NCBI GenBank assembly: GCA_017648225.1 | Contig: JAGCJE010000047.1 | Span: forward strand, 1-20,529 | Reading direction: 5' to 3' | Length of the DNA: 20,529 bases | DNA from: Kiritimatiellia bacterium | GTDB lineage: Bacteria; Verrucomicrobiota; Kiritimatiellia; RFP12; UBA1067 | Shown here: positions 1 to 8,245 of the stretch, piece by piece | How the letters are laid out: each line of letters opens with the position of its first letter | Position numbering within the stretch: position 1 is the stretch's first letter | Made by a program: the position numbers and the translations under genes | Notes under the pieces: generated by a model | What the model was told of the DNA's origin: nothing | What the model saw: only the letters and a program-made list of their open reading frames with translations | The model's database searches: none

Positions 1-483
1 AACGACGCGCTTTAGGAGCGCATCGACGCCGCGGGAATGTTCCGACGAGACGGGGAAGACCTCAAGACCGAAGCGATCGTACTCGCGGGCACGCCAATCC
101 TCGTCAGCTGTATCGCACTTGTTCGCGGCGATCATGCAGGGAACGCCCGACTCTCTCACGCGCTTGATGACCTCGGCGTCAAGAGGCGTAATGCCCTCCC
201 GTGCATCGACGACAATAATGCATACCGCCGAGTCTTCGACGGCGAGCGCCGCCTGGGAACGCGTCTCCTCGTCGAGGGGATCGCGCGTAACGCGCTTGTC
301 GAACGCGATTCCGCCCGTATCTACGAGCATGACGCGGCGGTTTAAAATATCGACTTCACGGGTAACACGGTCGCGCGTAACGCCGGGCTGATCGAAAACG
401 ATGGCGACGCGCTTTTTCGCAATGCGGTTGAAAAGCGCGCTCTTTCCCGTATTGGGACGGCCTACTAAACTTACTACATTCAT
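1..483 (-). CDS. der: GTPase Der (EngA), N-terminal part, cut by window edge
   Basis: Ribosome-associated double GTPase needed for 50S subunit assembly; only the first 161 residues are here and the gene continues beyond position 1. I translated the reverse strand by hand. The first G domain is clear: G1/P-loop GRPNTGKS at residues 8-15, switch I PGVTRD at 33-38 (G2 Thr36), G3 DTGG at 55-58 and G4 NKCD at 121-124. The start begins MNVVSLVGRPN, typical of Der, which distinguishes it from Era or MnmE. The ATG is preceded by a good Shine-Dalgarno (AGGAGAAG, about 4 bases away) and an extended -10 box at 506-514, so it is probably the first gene of its own transcript. The second G domain and the KH-like domain lie outside. 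No defect is seen. Confidence 0.95.
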   Translation of the reverse strand, partial: MNVVSLVGRPNTGKSALFNRIAKKRVAIVFDQPGVTRDRVTREVDILNRRVMLVDTGGIAFDKRVTRDPLDEETRSQAALAVEDSAVCIIVVDAREGITPLDAEVIKRVRESGVPCMIAANKCDTADEDWRAREYDRFGLEVFPVSSEHSRGVDALLKRVV

Positions 484-505
484 AACTTCTCCTGAATCAG
501 CGCAT

Positions 506-514
506 ATTATATCA
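506..514 (-). promoter_or_regulatory. Extended -10 promoter element for der
   Basis: Reverse strand reads TGATATAAT, a TGn extended -10 box, preceded by AATT(T) as at rsfS. I see no convincing -35. Transcription would start near position 499, giving a short leader of about 16 bases that contains the AGGAGAAG ribosome binding site of der. Confidence 0.65.
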
Positions 515-537
515 AATTTTACGAAATGATAGTTAAT

Positions 538-2358
538 TCAGAACGGAAGAGTGAAATAACGACATGAATCGGGGAAGTGCTCGCGGCGCGGCGTTCCGCC
601 GACGGGAACGCCGTCGACCTTAAGCGTCGCCTTCCGGTTTGCGGATTCAAAAGTAAGTTCGACCGTTTTTCCGTAGGGGATCTCGTAGTCGAAAGTATAT
701 TCCGCGCCCTCGCGGCGGAAACCTACCTTGCCGTTTACGGGAGAGGACGCCCAGAGCGTCAGCTCGTCGGTCCGGTAAAGAGGCTTTTTAACCTTAGCCG
801 TCTTAAAAGTCTTCGATACCGGAGCAGGATCTTCAGCTCCGAGTCTCTTAAGGTCGCCTTTTACGAGAGAAAGGAACTCATCGTACGTTCTCGCGGACTT
901 TCCTTCAAGCCAGGTGCGCTCCGAGACGACGGCACAGTTTTTGGCGATTCGCGCCAGAAGATCGCGTCCGCACAATCCCGGATCGGTTAAAAACGAATTG
1001 TCGTTCCACATCGCCCATGCCGCGCCCAGGACCCTGTCCTTGGGCAGATTGGAGGGAGCGACGCCGGGAAATACGCGCGGACCCCAATTTTCGTACATGG
1101 CCTTCGTATCGATATCGTCGCAGTAGCACCCTATATTTCCGCGCCCGTTCGGCACGACATATGTCCAGCGATCGAGAATGTTGATGATCTTGTAACCCGC
1201 GTTCACCGCTTCGAGCGGCTTTTGCCAGTCGAGGGACCAGATATGCATTTCGGTTCCGTCGACGACGACGGGGGTATTGCCCTTCTTCATGCTCAGAGAT
1301 CCCCAGAAGCGAGGCGTCTTTCCCTTTGACTTGATGTGGCGCAGCAGCCTGTCGGTAAATGCGCGGTAGCTCTCCGGATCGCCGTAATATTCATCCGTTC
1401 CGATATGAATGACGTTGTTCGCGAAAACGCCCGAGTCGATGTATTCGTCGAACACGCTCGCGACGAAATCGAACGTCCCGGGATTCGAAAGATCGAGCAT
1501 GGCCGCGCGCTCAAGATCGCGGTGACGGCCGACGGAACCCTTGTACATGAGGTCGGGGCGGGCCCTCACGAACTGAAGCGCGTGCCCCGGCACATCCAGC
1601 TCGGGAACGATTTTAACGCCTTTGCGCCGCGCGTAGCTGACGAGTTCCCGAAACTCCGCCTTAGTGTAAAAAAGATCGGTAGAGGCGAGATTCCTGACTT
1701 TCGACTCCAGCCGGAACCCTCCCGCCGTCGGATTGAACGAGAGAATGTCCTGAGCGTTTTTCACGCCCGGATAATTATGAAGCCAGATGTAATTGTCGGA
1801 AAGATGAAGCTGAAGATCGTTCATCTTGTAATACGAGCAGATGTCGACGATTTTCTTGAGCGTCGAGAGCGCGAAAGGCTTCCGCCCGCAGTCGAACATA
1901 AAACCGCGCACAGGATAATCGGGAAAGTCTTTCGCGGTTCCGGCGGGAAATTCGCCCGTACGGTCGAAACTCTGCTTGAGCGTACGCGTAGCCCAATACG
2001 CGCCGACGGCGGTTTCGGCGCGAATGCGGATTGAATCGGCCGTCGATTCTATTGAATAACCCTCCCGTCCGAACGATTCGCCCTCAACGAGCTCCATGAC
2101 GATATCGCCGGCGCGGGGCTCGCCTGCGCAATGCCTTACGCCGAGCTCTTCGGCGAAATCTCTGGCGTAGACGACGAGAGAGGCCCTTGAATCGGCGGGG
2201 GTCACGACCCGCGTTGAAGGCGACGGCTTATACGCGGCGCCTGTTCCGTCGGTCCATTCCCTGATCGTGGGCACGGTCGAGGGCTTCGCCGCGAACGCCG
2301 TATCTATAGCGGCGAGCGCAGCTGCCGCAAAAGCGATGAGAGGAATATATTTTTTCAT
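538..2358 (-). CDS. Secreted GH20 beta-N-acetylhexosaminidase
   Basis: Removes terminal GlcNAc or GalNAc from glycans such as mucin, chitin fragments or host N-glycans, by the substrate-assisted mechanism of family GH20. The 606-residue protein begins MKKYIPLIAF with a Sec signal peptide ending near TAFA (about residue 23) and no lipobox, so it is probably periplasmic or secreted. A GH20b-like domain covers about residues 65-145 and the TIM barrel about 150-500. Visible motifs are the substrate-binding Arg in FDCGRK (about 155-160), DVPGHA at about 255-260 and HIGTDE at 318-323, whose adjacent Asp322-Glu323 are the predicted catalytic pair. A C-terminal beta-rich tail follows. An in-frame TTG 45 bases upstream would spoil the signal peptide, so the ATG at 2358 is preferred. 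The gene lies 51 bases after the flavoprotein gene and may be co-transcribed. Confidence 0.93.
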   Translation of the reverse strand: MKKYIPLIAFAAAALAAIDTAFAAKPSTVPTIREWTDGTGAAYKPSPSTRVVTPADSRASLVVYARDFAEELGVRHCAGEPRAGDIVMELVEGESFGREGYSIESTADSIRIRAETAVGAYWATRTLKQSFDRTGEFPAGTAKDFPDYPVRGFMFDCGRKPFALSTLKKIVDICSYYKMNDLQLHLSDNYIWLHNYPGVKNAQDILSFNPTAGGFRLESKVRNLASTDLFYTKAEFRELVSYARRKGVKIVPELDVPGHALQFVRARPDLMYKGSVGRHRDLERAAMLDLSNPGTFDFVASVFDEYIDSGVFANNVIHIGTDEYYGDPESYRAFTDRLLRHIKSKGKTPRFWGSLSMKKGNTPVVVDGTEMHIWSLDWQKPLEAVNAGYKIINILDRWTYVVPNGRGNIGCYCDDIDTKAMYENWGPRVFPGVAPSNLPKDRVLGAAWAMWNDNSFLTDPGLCGRDLLARIAKNCAVVSERTWLEGKSARTYDEFLSLVKGDLKRLGAEDPAPVSKTFKTAKVKKPLYRTDELTLWASSPVNGKVGFRREGAEYTFDYEIPYGKTVELTFESANRKATLKVDGVPVGGTPRREHFPDSCRYFTLPF

Positions 2359-2409
2359 CCTGATCTTTCCCAAAAGAATCCCTGCGAAAAGTTTGCGCGT
2401 CAAAGACGG

Positions 2410-3030
2410 TTATCTGATAAAACTGGTAATCTGACGCGGCTCATCCAAAGAGGGAAGCGGCATGCGCTCCTTGGCCAAACGGATGGCCTTAATAAGAAAC
2501 GCCATATTCTTTCCGAGTCTGCGCATGATCTGCAGGCCCTCGGCGTCCTCTTTGGCTTCACCGGGCGCCGCGCCGTGGACATTGTTCCAATAGCTCGATG
2601 AAACGACCGGCATGTTGGAAATCGTGAAATACTTGTTTAAAACGTCAAACGTCGCCGTCGTTCCGCCCCTGCGCGCCACGGCTACGGACGCGCCGACCTT
2701 CATGGTCTTGTCGAACTTTGACGAGAAGAAAAGGCGATCTAAAAACGAAACCAGCGTTCCTGCGGGAGAAGCGTAATAAACGGGCGAACCGACCACAAGA
2801 CCATCGGCGTCTTTAAACTTGGAGAGCACCTCGTTGACGAGATCGTGCGTCACGCACTCCTTTAGAGCATTGCATTGACCGCAGGCAAGACAACCTCGAA
2901 GCGGCTTCGATCCGATATGGATTATTTCAGTATCGACCCCTTCAGAGCGCAGAGTCTCGCTCACTTCATTGAGAGCGACAAACGTGTTTCCGTTACTTTT
3001 CGGACTGCCGTTTATCAGTAACACTTTCAT
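2410..3030 (-). CDS. Flavodoxin-fold NAD(P)H-dependent oxidoreductase, iron-sulfur flavoprotein (Isf)-like
   Basis: A 206-residue FMN-binding electron carrier or reductase, cytoplasmic, of the NADPH-dependent FMN reductase / Isf superfamily. The FMN phosphate loop is GSPKSNGNT at residues 8-16, and GSPVYYASPAG at 81-91 is the second flavin-contacting loop. Cysteines at 47, 50, 53 and 59 form a compact CX2CX2CX5C motif, the spacing known for [4Fe-4S] ligands in archaeal Isf proteins. Many bacterial relatives keep a similar motif, so cluster binding is likely but not certain. The ATG at 3030 has only a weak AAGG upstream. The physiological partner is unknown. Proximity to the hexosaminidase gene may be only co-transcription. 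Confidence 0.85.
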   Translation of the reverse strand: MKVLLINGSPKSNGNTFVALNEVSETLRSEGVDTEIIHIGSKPLRGCLACGQCNALKECVTHDLVNEVLSKFKDADGLVVGSPVYYASPAGTLVSFLDRLFFSSKFDKTMKVGASVAVARRGGTTATFDVLNKYFTISNMPVVSSSYWNNVHGAAPGEAKEDAEGLQIMRRLGKNMAFLIKAIRLAKERMPLPSLDEPRQITSFIR

Positions 3031-3095
3031 TTTTAAGAACCTTTTTATAGTAGGATTTCAGATTTTAAATTTCCAAATTCAACAGGCTAACGGAA

Positions 3096-3104
3096 ATCAT
3101 ACCA
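3096..3104 (-). promoter_or_regulatory. Possible extended -10 element for the flavoprotein gene
   Basis: Reverse strand reads TGGTATGAT, a TGn-type -10, about 65 bases before the ATG at 3030. The leader would be about 60 bases, AT-rich and without obvious structure. A CTATAAA stretch near 3040-3050 is an alternative -10. Support is weak. Confidence 0.35.
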
Positions 3105-3174
3105 TATTTATCCCCTCTTCGCATTAAAATAACTATCTTTTCCGATTGCGAAGCAGGACGGCAGCCGGATATTT

Positions 3175-3183
3175 TGATATACT
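3175..3183 (+). promoter_or_regulatory. Extended -10 element 7 bases before the MBL-fold gene
   Basis: Reads TGATATACT, identical to the box before metK at 19244-19252. Only seven bases (TTCCGTC) separate it from the ATG at 3191, so transcription should start at or next to the start codon. There is no Shine-Dalgarno between them, which fits a leaderless mRNA. No good -35 is seen. Confidence 0.6.
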
Positions 3184-3190
3184 TTCCGTC

Positions 3191-3787
3191 ATGGAAAGAC
3201 TTACTATACAAGTTGGAAGTTACGAGGTTAACTGTTCGATAATCTCCGAAAACGGCAAAGCGTGGATCGTGGATCCCGGACACGAGGGTGCGCGCATCGC
3301 CGCGCTTCTCGAGAAAAAAGGTCTTGAGCCTGAAGCGGTTCTCCTCACTCACGCCCACTTTGACCACATTACGGGAATCGCCGAACTGCAAAAGCTTTTC
3401 CCGAATCTTCCCGTTTATGTCCATCGCGAAGATACGGTGATGTTCGGCCATCCCTTCAATCAGATGCCGGGCGAATACGCCTCAATCGGCGTTCCCGCCA
3501 ACATCCGCGACGTAAACGAGCTAAAAATCTGCGAAGTCATCCACACCCCTGGCCATACGCCCGGCGGCGTCTGCTACTTTTTCGCGGAGGACAAGCTTCT
3601 TTTAAGCGGAGACACTCTTTTCTCTGGCTCCATCGGACGGACAGACTTCCCTGGTGGCAGTATGTCGAAAATGATGGAATCTCTTAAAAAACTCATGACT
3701 CTGCCGGACGATACGCTCGTTATCCCGGGCCACGGCTCCCATACCACGATCGGCAGAGAAAAAACATCAAATCCTTATCTCGTCTGA
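3191..3787 (+). CDS. MBL-fold metallohydrolase, glyoxalase II-like
   Basis: A 198-residue cytoplasmic metallo-beta-lactamase-fold hydrolase of the compact YcbL / glyoxalase II-like type; the usual substrates are glutathione- or other thioesters, but the substrate cannot be told here. The two-metal signature is complete: THAHFDH at about residues 54-60, then HTPGHTPGG, LLSGDTLF and VIPGHG for the remaining metal ligands. The protein ends soon after the last metal ligand, with no C-terminal helical domain as in full-length GloB, consistent with the short family. The ATG at 3191 gives a start that fits the family (MERLTIQVGSYEVN). It has no Shine-Dalgarno but sits directly behind a -10 box. The gene is alone between converging or diverging minus-strand genes. 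Confidence 0.9.
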   Translation: MERLTIQVGSYEVNCSIISENGKAWIVDPGHEGARIAALLEKKGLEPEAVLLTHAHFDHITGIAELQKLFPNLPVYVHREDTVMFGHPFNQMPGEYASIGVPANIRDVNELKICEVIHTPGHTPGGVCYFFAEDKLLLSGDTLFSGSIGRTDFPGGSMSKMMESLKKLMTLPDDTLVIPGHGSHTTIGREKTSNPYLV

Positions 3788-3830
3788 CGGTAAAGCTCTA
3801 TACAGACTTCAGTCCGTTTTATTTGTACAT

Positions 3831-3857
3831 AAAAAAGGCCGCCCTTTCGGGACGGCC
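3831..3857 (-). terminator. Rho-independent terminator of the Gfo/Idh/MocA operon
   Basis: On the minus strand a GC-rich stem (GGCCG, one bulged base, then three more pairs) with a four-base loop is followed at once by six T residues (plus-strand 3831-3836). It lies 27 bases after the stop codon of the last Gfo/Idh/MocA gene. The same hairpin could slow plus-strand transcripts from the MBL gene, but on that side there is only a poor T-tract. Confidence 0.85.
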
Positions 3858-3884
3858 TCTTTCGCTGTAACAATACACGTTTTA

Positions 3885-5444
3885 TCAGAAGCTCCAACCG
3901 TCACGGATGAAGGGCTTGACGAGATTGTTGGCGGCATCAAGATCGAACTTCTGGGCTGAGGAGTTCCACTTGAGAGTCTTGCCAGGCAGCTGCTGCGCGA
4001 CGCATCCAACGAGAATACCTTCCATCTGAGGAATGCAGTATTCAATATCGGAGAAGCAGTGAGAATGGGTCTGCTCATAATAATGACCTTTGCCGCGACA
4101 AGCGAGAACAAACTCACCGTAGTGACCTTCGGCGAAGCCCTTCATCTCGACCGTCGACTTGCCGCCTGCGACTTCGCCAGACGAGCTCGAGCAGAACGGA
4201 ATTGAACGGGCAACGACCTTTGCAGCCTCGTGCTGGAAGATGTCCTTGAACTCCTTGTCGTCGTTAAGGGCGAGTGCGCACTTCGCACCGTAGTCGTCCT
4301 GCATGAGAACGGCACCCTTCGAGCCGATGATGTAGCAGCCCGTATTGGGAACCTTGCCTTCATGGGTAGCGGCCCACTTGGGCATGATCGCCGCGTCGGG
4401 CTTCTCGTTGCCGTCGTACCAGTAAAGCGTGACCGCGGGAAGCTTGACGCCGGGACGGACCTTGGAATCGCGCTCCTTGTAGGTGAGCTTGACAACGGAC
4501 TTGAGAGGATAGGCGATGTCGTTCTCGGAAACGATCTTCGTGCAGACTGCGTCGGAAACCTCGGCAAGCTCAAGACCGCGGAAAGCGAGGTTCATCGTAT
4601 GGCACGCCATATCGCCGAACGCGCCCGCGCCGAAATCGAAGAATCCGCGCCACGTAAACGTGTGATAAACGTTCTTGCCGAGATTCCAGGGATCGTAAAC
4701 GTCGGCGTCCTTGGGATACTGATCGAGGAACGGGCGCTTCTTGGCGGTGCCGAGCCACGCGTCCCAGTTAAGGCCGGGACGGATCTTATCACCCCCGGGA
4801 TGAGACTTTACCCAATCGGCGACACCCTTGCCCTGAGGCCACACGGGACGGTTAGTCCAAACGTGAACCTCCTTGACGTCGCCGAGAATTCCGCTCTGAA
4901 TAACCTCGGTGCAGCGGCGCATCGAGTTGAGGGACGAACCCTGGTTACCCATCTGAACAACGACGTTGTTCTCGCGGGCGGTCGTCTCGAAATACTTGTT
5001 TTCCCAAAGCGTTCTTACGAGAGGCTTCTGGACATAAACGTGAATGCCCTGCTTCATCGCGCCGATGGCGATGGCGGCGTGAGCGTGGTCGGGCGTCGAA
5101 ATCGTCATAGCGTCAATACCGAGAAGACCGGCATTGTCGAGAAGCTTGCGGTAATCCGTATAGAACGGAACGCTGTACATGTCAAAATCAATACCGTCTC
5201 TGATAAGAGCCATCTGGGCCTTCTCGCGCATCGAATAGTCGGCGTCGCAGAAAGCGACCATCTCGACCATACCGGTCTTAATCATCGGCGTCCAGTCACT
5301 GTAACCCTTACCCATGACACCAACGGCGGCGACACGCAGTTTCTTGCCACCGCTGCGACCGATCGCAAACGCAGAACCGGCGCTTAAAGCCGCAACACCG
5401 GCCATTCCACGAAGAAAACCTCTTCTGCTTGCAGTAATATTCAT
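3885..5444 (-). CDS. Tat-exported Gfo/Idh/MocA family oxidoreductase (519 aa)
   Basis: NAD(P)-dependent sugar dehydrogenase-type protein predicted to be folded with its cofactor and exported by Tat. The N-terminus has a twin-arginine motif SRRGFLRG (residues 6-13), a hydrophobic stretch and a likely cleavage site near SAFA. The Rossmann part starts at KKLRVAAVGVMGKG (34-47). The family sequence TPDHAHAAIAIGAMKQG is followed by QKP where the canonical motif is EKP. GDMACHTMNLAF carries the conserved His region of the active site. Some exported relatives act as redox-assisted glycosidases (for example GH109), so the substrate is probably a sugar or glycan, but it is not identifiable. A strong AAGGAG precedes the ATG. 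It is the last gene of the three-gene cluster, 20 bases after the previous one, with a terminator behind it. Confidence 0.9.
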   Translation of the reverse strand: MNITASRRGFLRGMAGVAALSAGSAFAIGRSGGKKLRVAAVGVMGKGYSDWTPMIKTGMVEMVAFCDADYSMREKAQMALIRDGIDFDMYSVPFYTDYRKLLDNAGLLGIDAMTISTPDHAHAAIAIGAMKQGIHVYVQKPLVRTLWENKYFETTARENNVVVQMGNQGSSLNSMRRCTEVIQSGILGDVKEVHVWTNRPVWPQGKGVADWVKSHPGGDKIRPGLNWDAWLGTAKKRPFLDQYPKDADVYDPWNLGKNVYHTFTWRGFFDFGAGAFGDMACHTMNLAFRGLELAEVSDAVCTKIVSENDIAYPLKSVVKLTYKERDSKVRPGVKLPAVTLYWYDGNEKPDAAIMPKWAATHEGKVPNTGCYIIGSKGAVLMQDDYGAKCALALNDDKEFKDIFQHEAAKVVARSIPFCSSSSGEVAGGKSTVEMKGFAEGHYGEFVLACRGKGHYYEQTHSHCFSDIEYCIPQMEGILVGCVAQQLPGKTLKWNSSAQKFDLDAANNLVKPFIRDGWSF

Positions 5445-5464
5445 TTTATCTCCTTGATTTTAGT

Positions 5465-6670
5465 TTATCTTTCAGATTCAATAATTGTTTTGCCGCTGTA
5501 ACGCGACTCTTCGGCGAGAAACGCGATGCGATGCGACTCGAGCGCCGCGTCGAGAATCTTCGTATAACGATCGGGCGAAGCGTCTCTGACGAGCTTGACG
5601 AACTCGGTCATAATCTCTCGGTCTCCGCCGCCATGATGCCCCGTCTGAGCCGGGATAATCGTCGTCGAATCGCCGAGGAACGGCATGATCTCGATCTTGC
5701 GCTCGTCGGCGATGATCTCGCCCTTCGTCCCGTAGAAGTGGGTCACGCGCGTTCTCTGCTGGGAGTAGCTCTCCATCTCGAGAATGATCGTAAGCCCGCC
5801 TTCGTACTCCATAAGAACGGTCTGATGATCGACGGAATCGTTCCCGCACGCGTAAACGCAACGGCCGTACGGAGAGGTCTCGATCATCTTCAAAATAGCC
5901 TCGTCAGACTCGTCGGCGAAATGATATCTCAGATCGTCGCGGTCGTAATAAAGCTTATACGCGTCGAACGCGCACTTTTCGCGGACGGCCGCAGGGCAGT
6001 CCTTGCAGCGGTCTGCCGCACCCTCCGGCTTATTCTCGGGCCGCCAATGGAAGAGCGAGCCGAAGCTCGAGATCTTAGTGCACTTTTTGCCCTTCGTCCA
6101 CCATTCAATAAGATCGAAGTCATGGGTGCACTTATTAACGAGCATGCCCGTACCCTTGTCTTCGACGGACCAGTTTCCGCGGCAGTAGGCATGGGACGCC
6201 TTGCCGTACGAAATCGCGGCCAGATGATGAACGCTCGTAATGTCGCCGATGACGCCCGAAGTGATCACTTCGCGAAGCTTCTTGTAGAACGGCGCGAAAC
6301 GGAGAACGTAACCTGTCAGAACGAGACGGCGCGCCTTTATCTGGGCGTTGCGGATCGCTATGCATTCGTCCCACGTGCAGCCGATGGGCTTCTCGAGAAG
6401 CACGTGATAACCCTTCTCAAGCGCCATCACGCAGGCATCGTGATGGAGACGGTCGGGAAGAGCGATAATCACGGCGTCGGCGGGAGTATCAGACTCGAGC
6501 GCATCCTCCCAACGTTTCCATGTAGGAATATCGGGATCGTCCGGAAACTCGGCGACAGGATCGGCGAGTCCCGCAATGATGAAGTCTTCAGGATGGGTTT
6601 TGGCATAGGCCGCGTAAGCGCGGCCCCTTATGCCGTAACCGAGAATAATCGCTCTTACCGGAGCTTTCAT
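5465..6670 (-). CDS. Cytoplasmic Gfo/Idh/MocA family oxidoreductase with Cys cluster (401 aa)
   Basis: NAD(P)-dependent dehydrogenase-type protein without any signal peptide, unlike its two neighbours. The nucleotide-binding motif is ILGYGIRGRAY at residues 9-19. LLEKPIG with EKP at 93-95 and NKCTHDFDLIEWW with Lys180, His183 and Asp184 fit the usual catalytic positions. A distinctive insertion holds Cys222, Cys225 and Cys233, with further Cys271 and Cys275 in GRCVYACGND, suggesting a structural Zn or Fe-S site; this is inference. The ATG at 6670 overlaps the stop of the preceding gene (TGATG), implying translational coupling. Earlier in-frame codons would extend into that gene and lack family similarity. 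It probably handles a sugar taken up after processing by the exported proteins. Confidence 0.9.
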   Translation of the reverse strand: MKAPVRAIILGYGIRGRAYAAYAKTHPEDFIIAGLADPVAEFPDDPDIPTWKRWEDALESDTPADAVIIALPDRLHHDACVMALEKGYHVLLEKPIGCTWDECIAIRNAQIKARRLVLTGYVLRFAPFYKKLREVITSGVIGDITSVHHLAAISYGKASHAYCRGNWSVEDKGTGMLVNKCTHDFDLIEWWTKGKKCTKISSFGSLFHWRPENKPEGAADRCKDCPAAVREKCAFDAYKLYYDRDDLRYHFADESDEAILKMIETSPYGRCVYACGNDSVDHQTVLMEYEGGLTIILEMESYSQQRTRVTHFYGTKGEIIADERKIEIMPFLGDSTTIIPAQTGHHGGGDREIMTEFVKLVRDASPDRYTKILDAALESHRIAFLAEESRYSGKTIIESER

Positions 6671-8193
6671 CAGACCTCGACCTTCCAGCCGTTGCAATCG
6701 CCTTCGCGCTTGAGCGTCATTCCGACGCCCGTGCCGTTGGCGAAGTCCATCGCCTCAGGATTCCAATCAAAGCCGCAATCGTACTGATAGCTCATGTTGC
6801 ACAGGAGGCAGAGCGTGCAGCTGCGGCCGCCGACTTCGGCGGGCGTAATCGTCTGCTCGCGCGACTCGACGCACTCGCAGAAGTTCTGAATGTGGTTGGC
6901 GCTCTTGTAGAGATCGGCCTTGCGGATAATCTTGGCGTAATCGGCCTCGATCTTATCAAGAGCCTTAGTGAGCTTGTTATCCTTCTTGGCTGTCGCGGCA
7001 GTACCATAATCTTTGCCGACAGATTCGACAACGACCTTACTCCTCATATAGGAGAGATCTTCAAGCCCCTTGCGGATGGCGACATCCGGCTTCTTAGCCG
7101 TAGCGTCGAAACCAACCCAGACAGCGATCTTGCCGCGGTTGACGGCAACGATACCGTTCGTACCGTAAAAGACCGTTCCCCAAACGCCAAACGGTCCGTG
7201 ATAAAGCTCAACATCGCCGTAAGACTTCTTGAAGAGCATCTTCATACCGAACTGACGGCGACCGCCGTGGTAAAGATCGGTGGAATAGGGCTCGAGCGAA
7301 GGAATGATCTTGTAGGGGCCGGACTTATCCATATCGAGACCCCACTGGGCGATGTCGAGGTGGTGGGCGCCCCAGTCGCCGTTGTACCCGGAGCCGATAT
7401 CGTCGTCGAAGCGCCAGAACATCGGATAGAAATGGTTTACGCCGCGGGGAGCGAGCTGATCGGAATAGGGGCGCATCTTCGCGGGGCCGAGCCACATCTT
7501 CCAATCGACGTCGGGATTGGGCTTGCCTTCGCTCGCCGCGTTCTTAGGATCGTCCCAAAAACGTACGGGATGGGAAGGACCGCCGAGCTTCTGACCGCCG
7601 CGGCCGTAGTTAGCGTCGACATACTTTACATCGCCGATAAGACCGCCGCGAACGAGCGAAACCGCGTCGCGGAATTCGCGCCAGCTGCGCTGCATCGAAC
7701 CTGTCTGGAAAATGCGGCCATACTTTTTCTGGGCGGCGATAACCTTCTTGGACTCATCGATAGAGAATGTAAGAGGCTTCTCGCAGTAGACATCCTTGCC
7801 GTGCTTCATCGCCTCGACCGCGATGTATGCGTGCCAATGGTCGGGCGTGCCGATGCAGACGATTTCGATCGAGGGATCCTGAAGAACTTCACGGAAATCG
7901 TAAACAACCTTGCACTTGTTGTTATTGTAAGCCTTGTTTACCTGCTCGGCACCGGCCTTGGCACGAACCTTGTCGCAATCGCAAACGGCGACGACCTCGA
8001 CATTAGGAGCGTACGCGGGGTTGAGGAACGACTTCAAAAGAACAGTACGCATCTGAATCCCGTAGCCGATCATAGCGGCCTTGCGCTTCTCGCCGGGCTT
8101 AAGAGGACGAACGCCCGTCTTCGTAGTATTGCAACCTGCGAGCGCAGCAGCCGCGGCAGTACCGAAAATAAAGTTTCTTCTGTTGAGCTTCAT
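6670..8193 (-). CDS. Exported Gfo/Idh/MocA family oxidoreductase, Tat lipoprotein (507 aa)
   Basis: First gene of the three-gene oxidoreductase cluster. The N-terminus combines a twin-arginine motif (NRRNFIFG, residues 4-11) with a lipobox LAGC at 18-21, so it is predicted to be exported folded and lipid-anchored. The Rossmann region begins MIGYGIQMR (41-49); TPDHWHAYIAVEAMKHG and EKP at 138-140 are canonical. GDWGAHHLDIAQWG carries the active-site His/Asp region. The length (507) and architecture match exported members common in Planctomycetes, Verrucomicrobia and Lentisphaerae; GH109-like glycosidase activity is possible but unproven. The ATG has AAGGAAAC upstream. It starts 52 bases after the M18 peptidase gene, across a run of heptamer repeats. 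Confidence 0.9.
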   Translation of the reverse strand: MKLNRRNFIFGTAAAAALAGCNTTKTGVRPLKPGEKRKAAMIGYGIQMRTVLLKSFLNPAYAPNVEVVAVCDCDKVRAKAGAEQVNKAYNNNKCKVVYDFREVLQDPSIEIVCIGTPDHWHAYIAVEAMKHGKDVYCEKPLTFSIDESKKVIAAQKKYGRIFQTGSMQRSWREFRDAVSLVRGGLIGDVKYVDANYGRGGQKLGGPSHPVRFWDDPKNAASEGKPNPDVDWKMWLGPAKMRPYSDQLAPRGVNHFYPMFWRFDDDIGSGYNGDWGAHHLDIAQWGLDMDKSGPYKIIPSLEPYSTDLYHGGRRQFGMKMLFKKSYGDVELYHGPFGVWGTVFYGTNGIVAVNRGKIAVWVGFDATAKKPDVAIRKGLEDLSYMRSKVVVESVGKDYGTAATAKKDNKLTKALDKIEADYAKIIRKADLYKSANHIQNFCECVESREQTITPAEVGGRSCTLCLLCNMSYQYDCGFDWNPEAMDFANGTGVGMTLKREGDCNGWKVEV

Positions 8194-8203
8194 GATGTTT
8201 CCT

Positions 8204-8245
8204 TTTTAGTTTAGAGATTAAAGTTCAGAGTTAAGAGTTTTGAGT
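8204..8245. repeat. Six degenerate tandem heptamers
   Basis: Plus-strand units TTTTAGT, TTAGAGA, TTAAAGT, TCAGAGT, TAAGAGT and TTTGAGT follow in exact 7-base register. They fill nearly the whole gap between the M18 peptidase stop and the ribosome binding site of the next gene. Function is unknown; no strong hairpin forms. Confidence 0.6.

Noticed and set aside
2359..2403. Upstream TTG start for the GH20 gene
   Set aside because: It would add 15 residues before a textbook signal peptide; the ATG at 2358 gives a normal Sec N-terminus.
3065..3451. Minus-strand 128-residue open frame near the MBL gene
   Set aside because: Mostly antisense to conserved metal-binding motifs of the MBL hydrolase; no family resemblance.
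3788..3830. Separate terminator for the MBL gene (ACGG...CCGT then TTTTATTT)
   Set aside because: Only four pairs close a loop of over 20 bases; too weak to call. The hairpin at 3837-3857 is far stronger.
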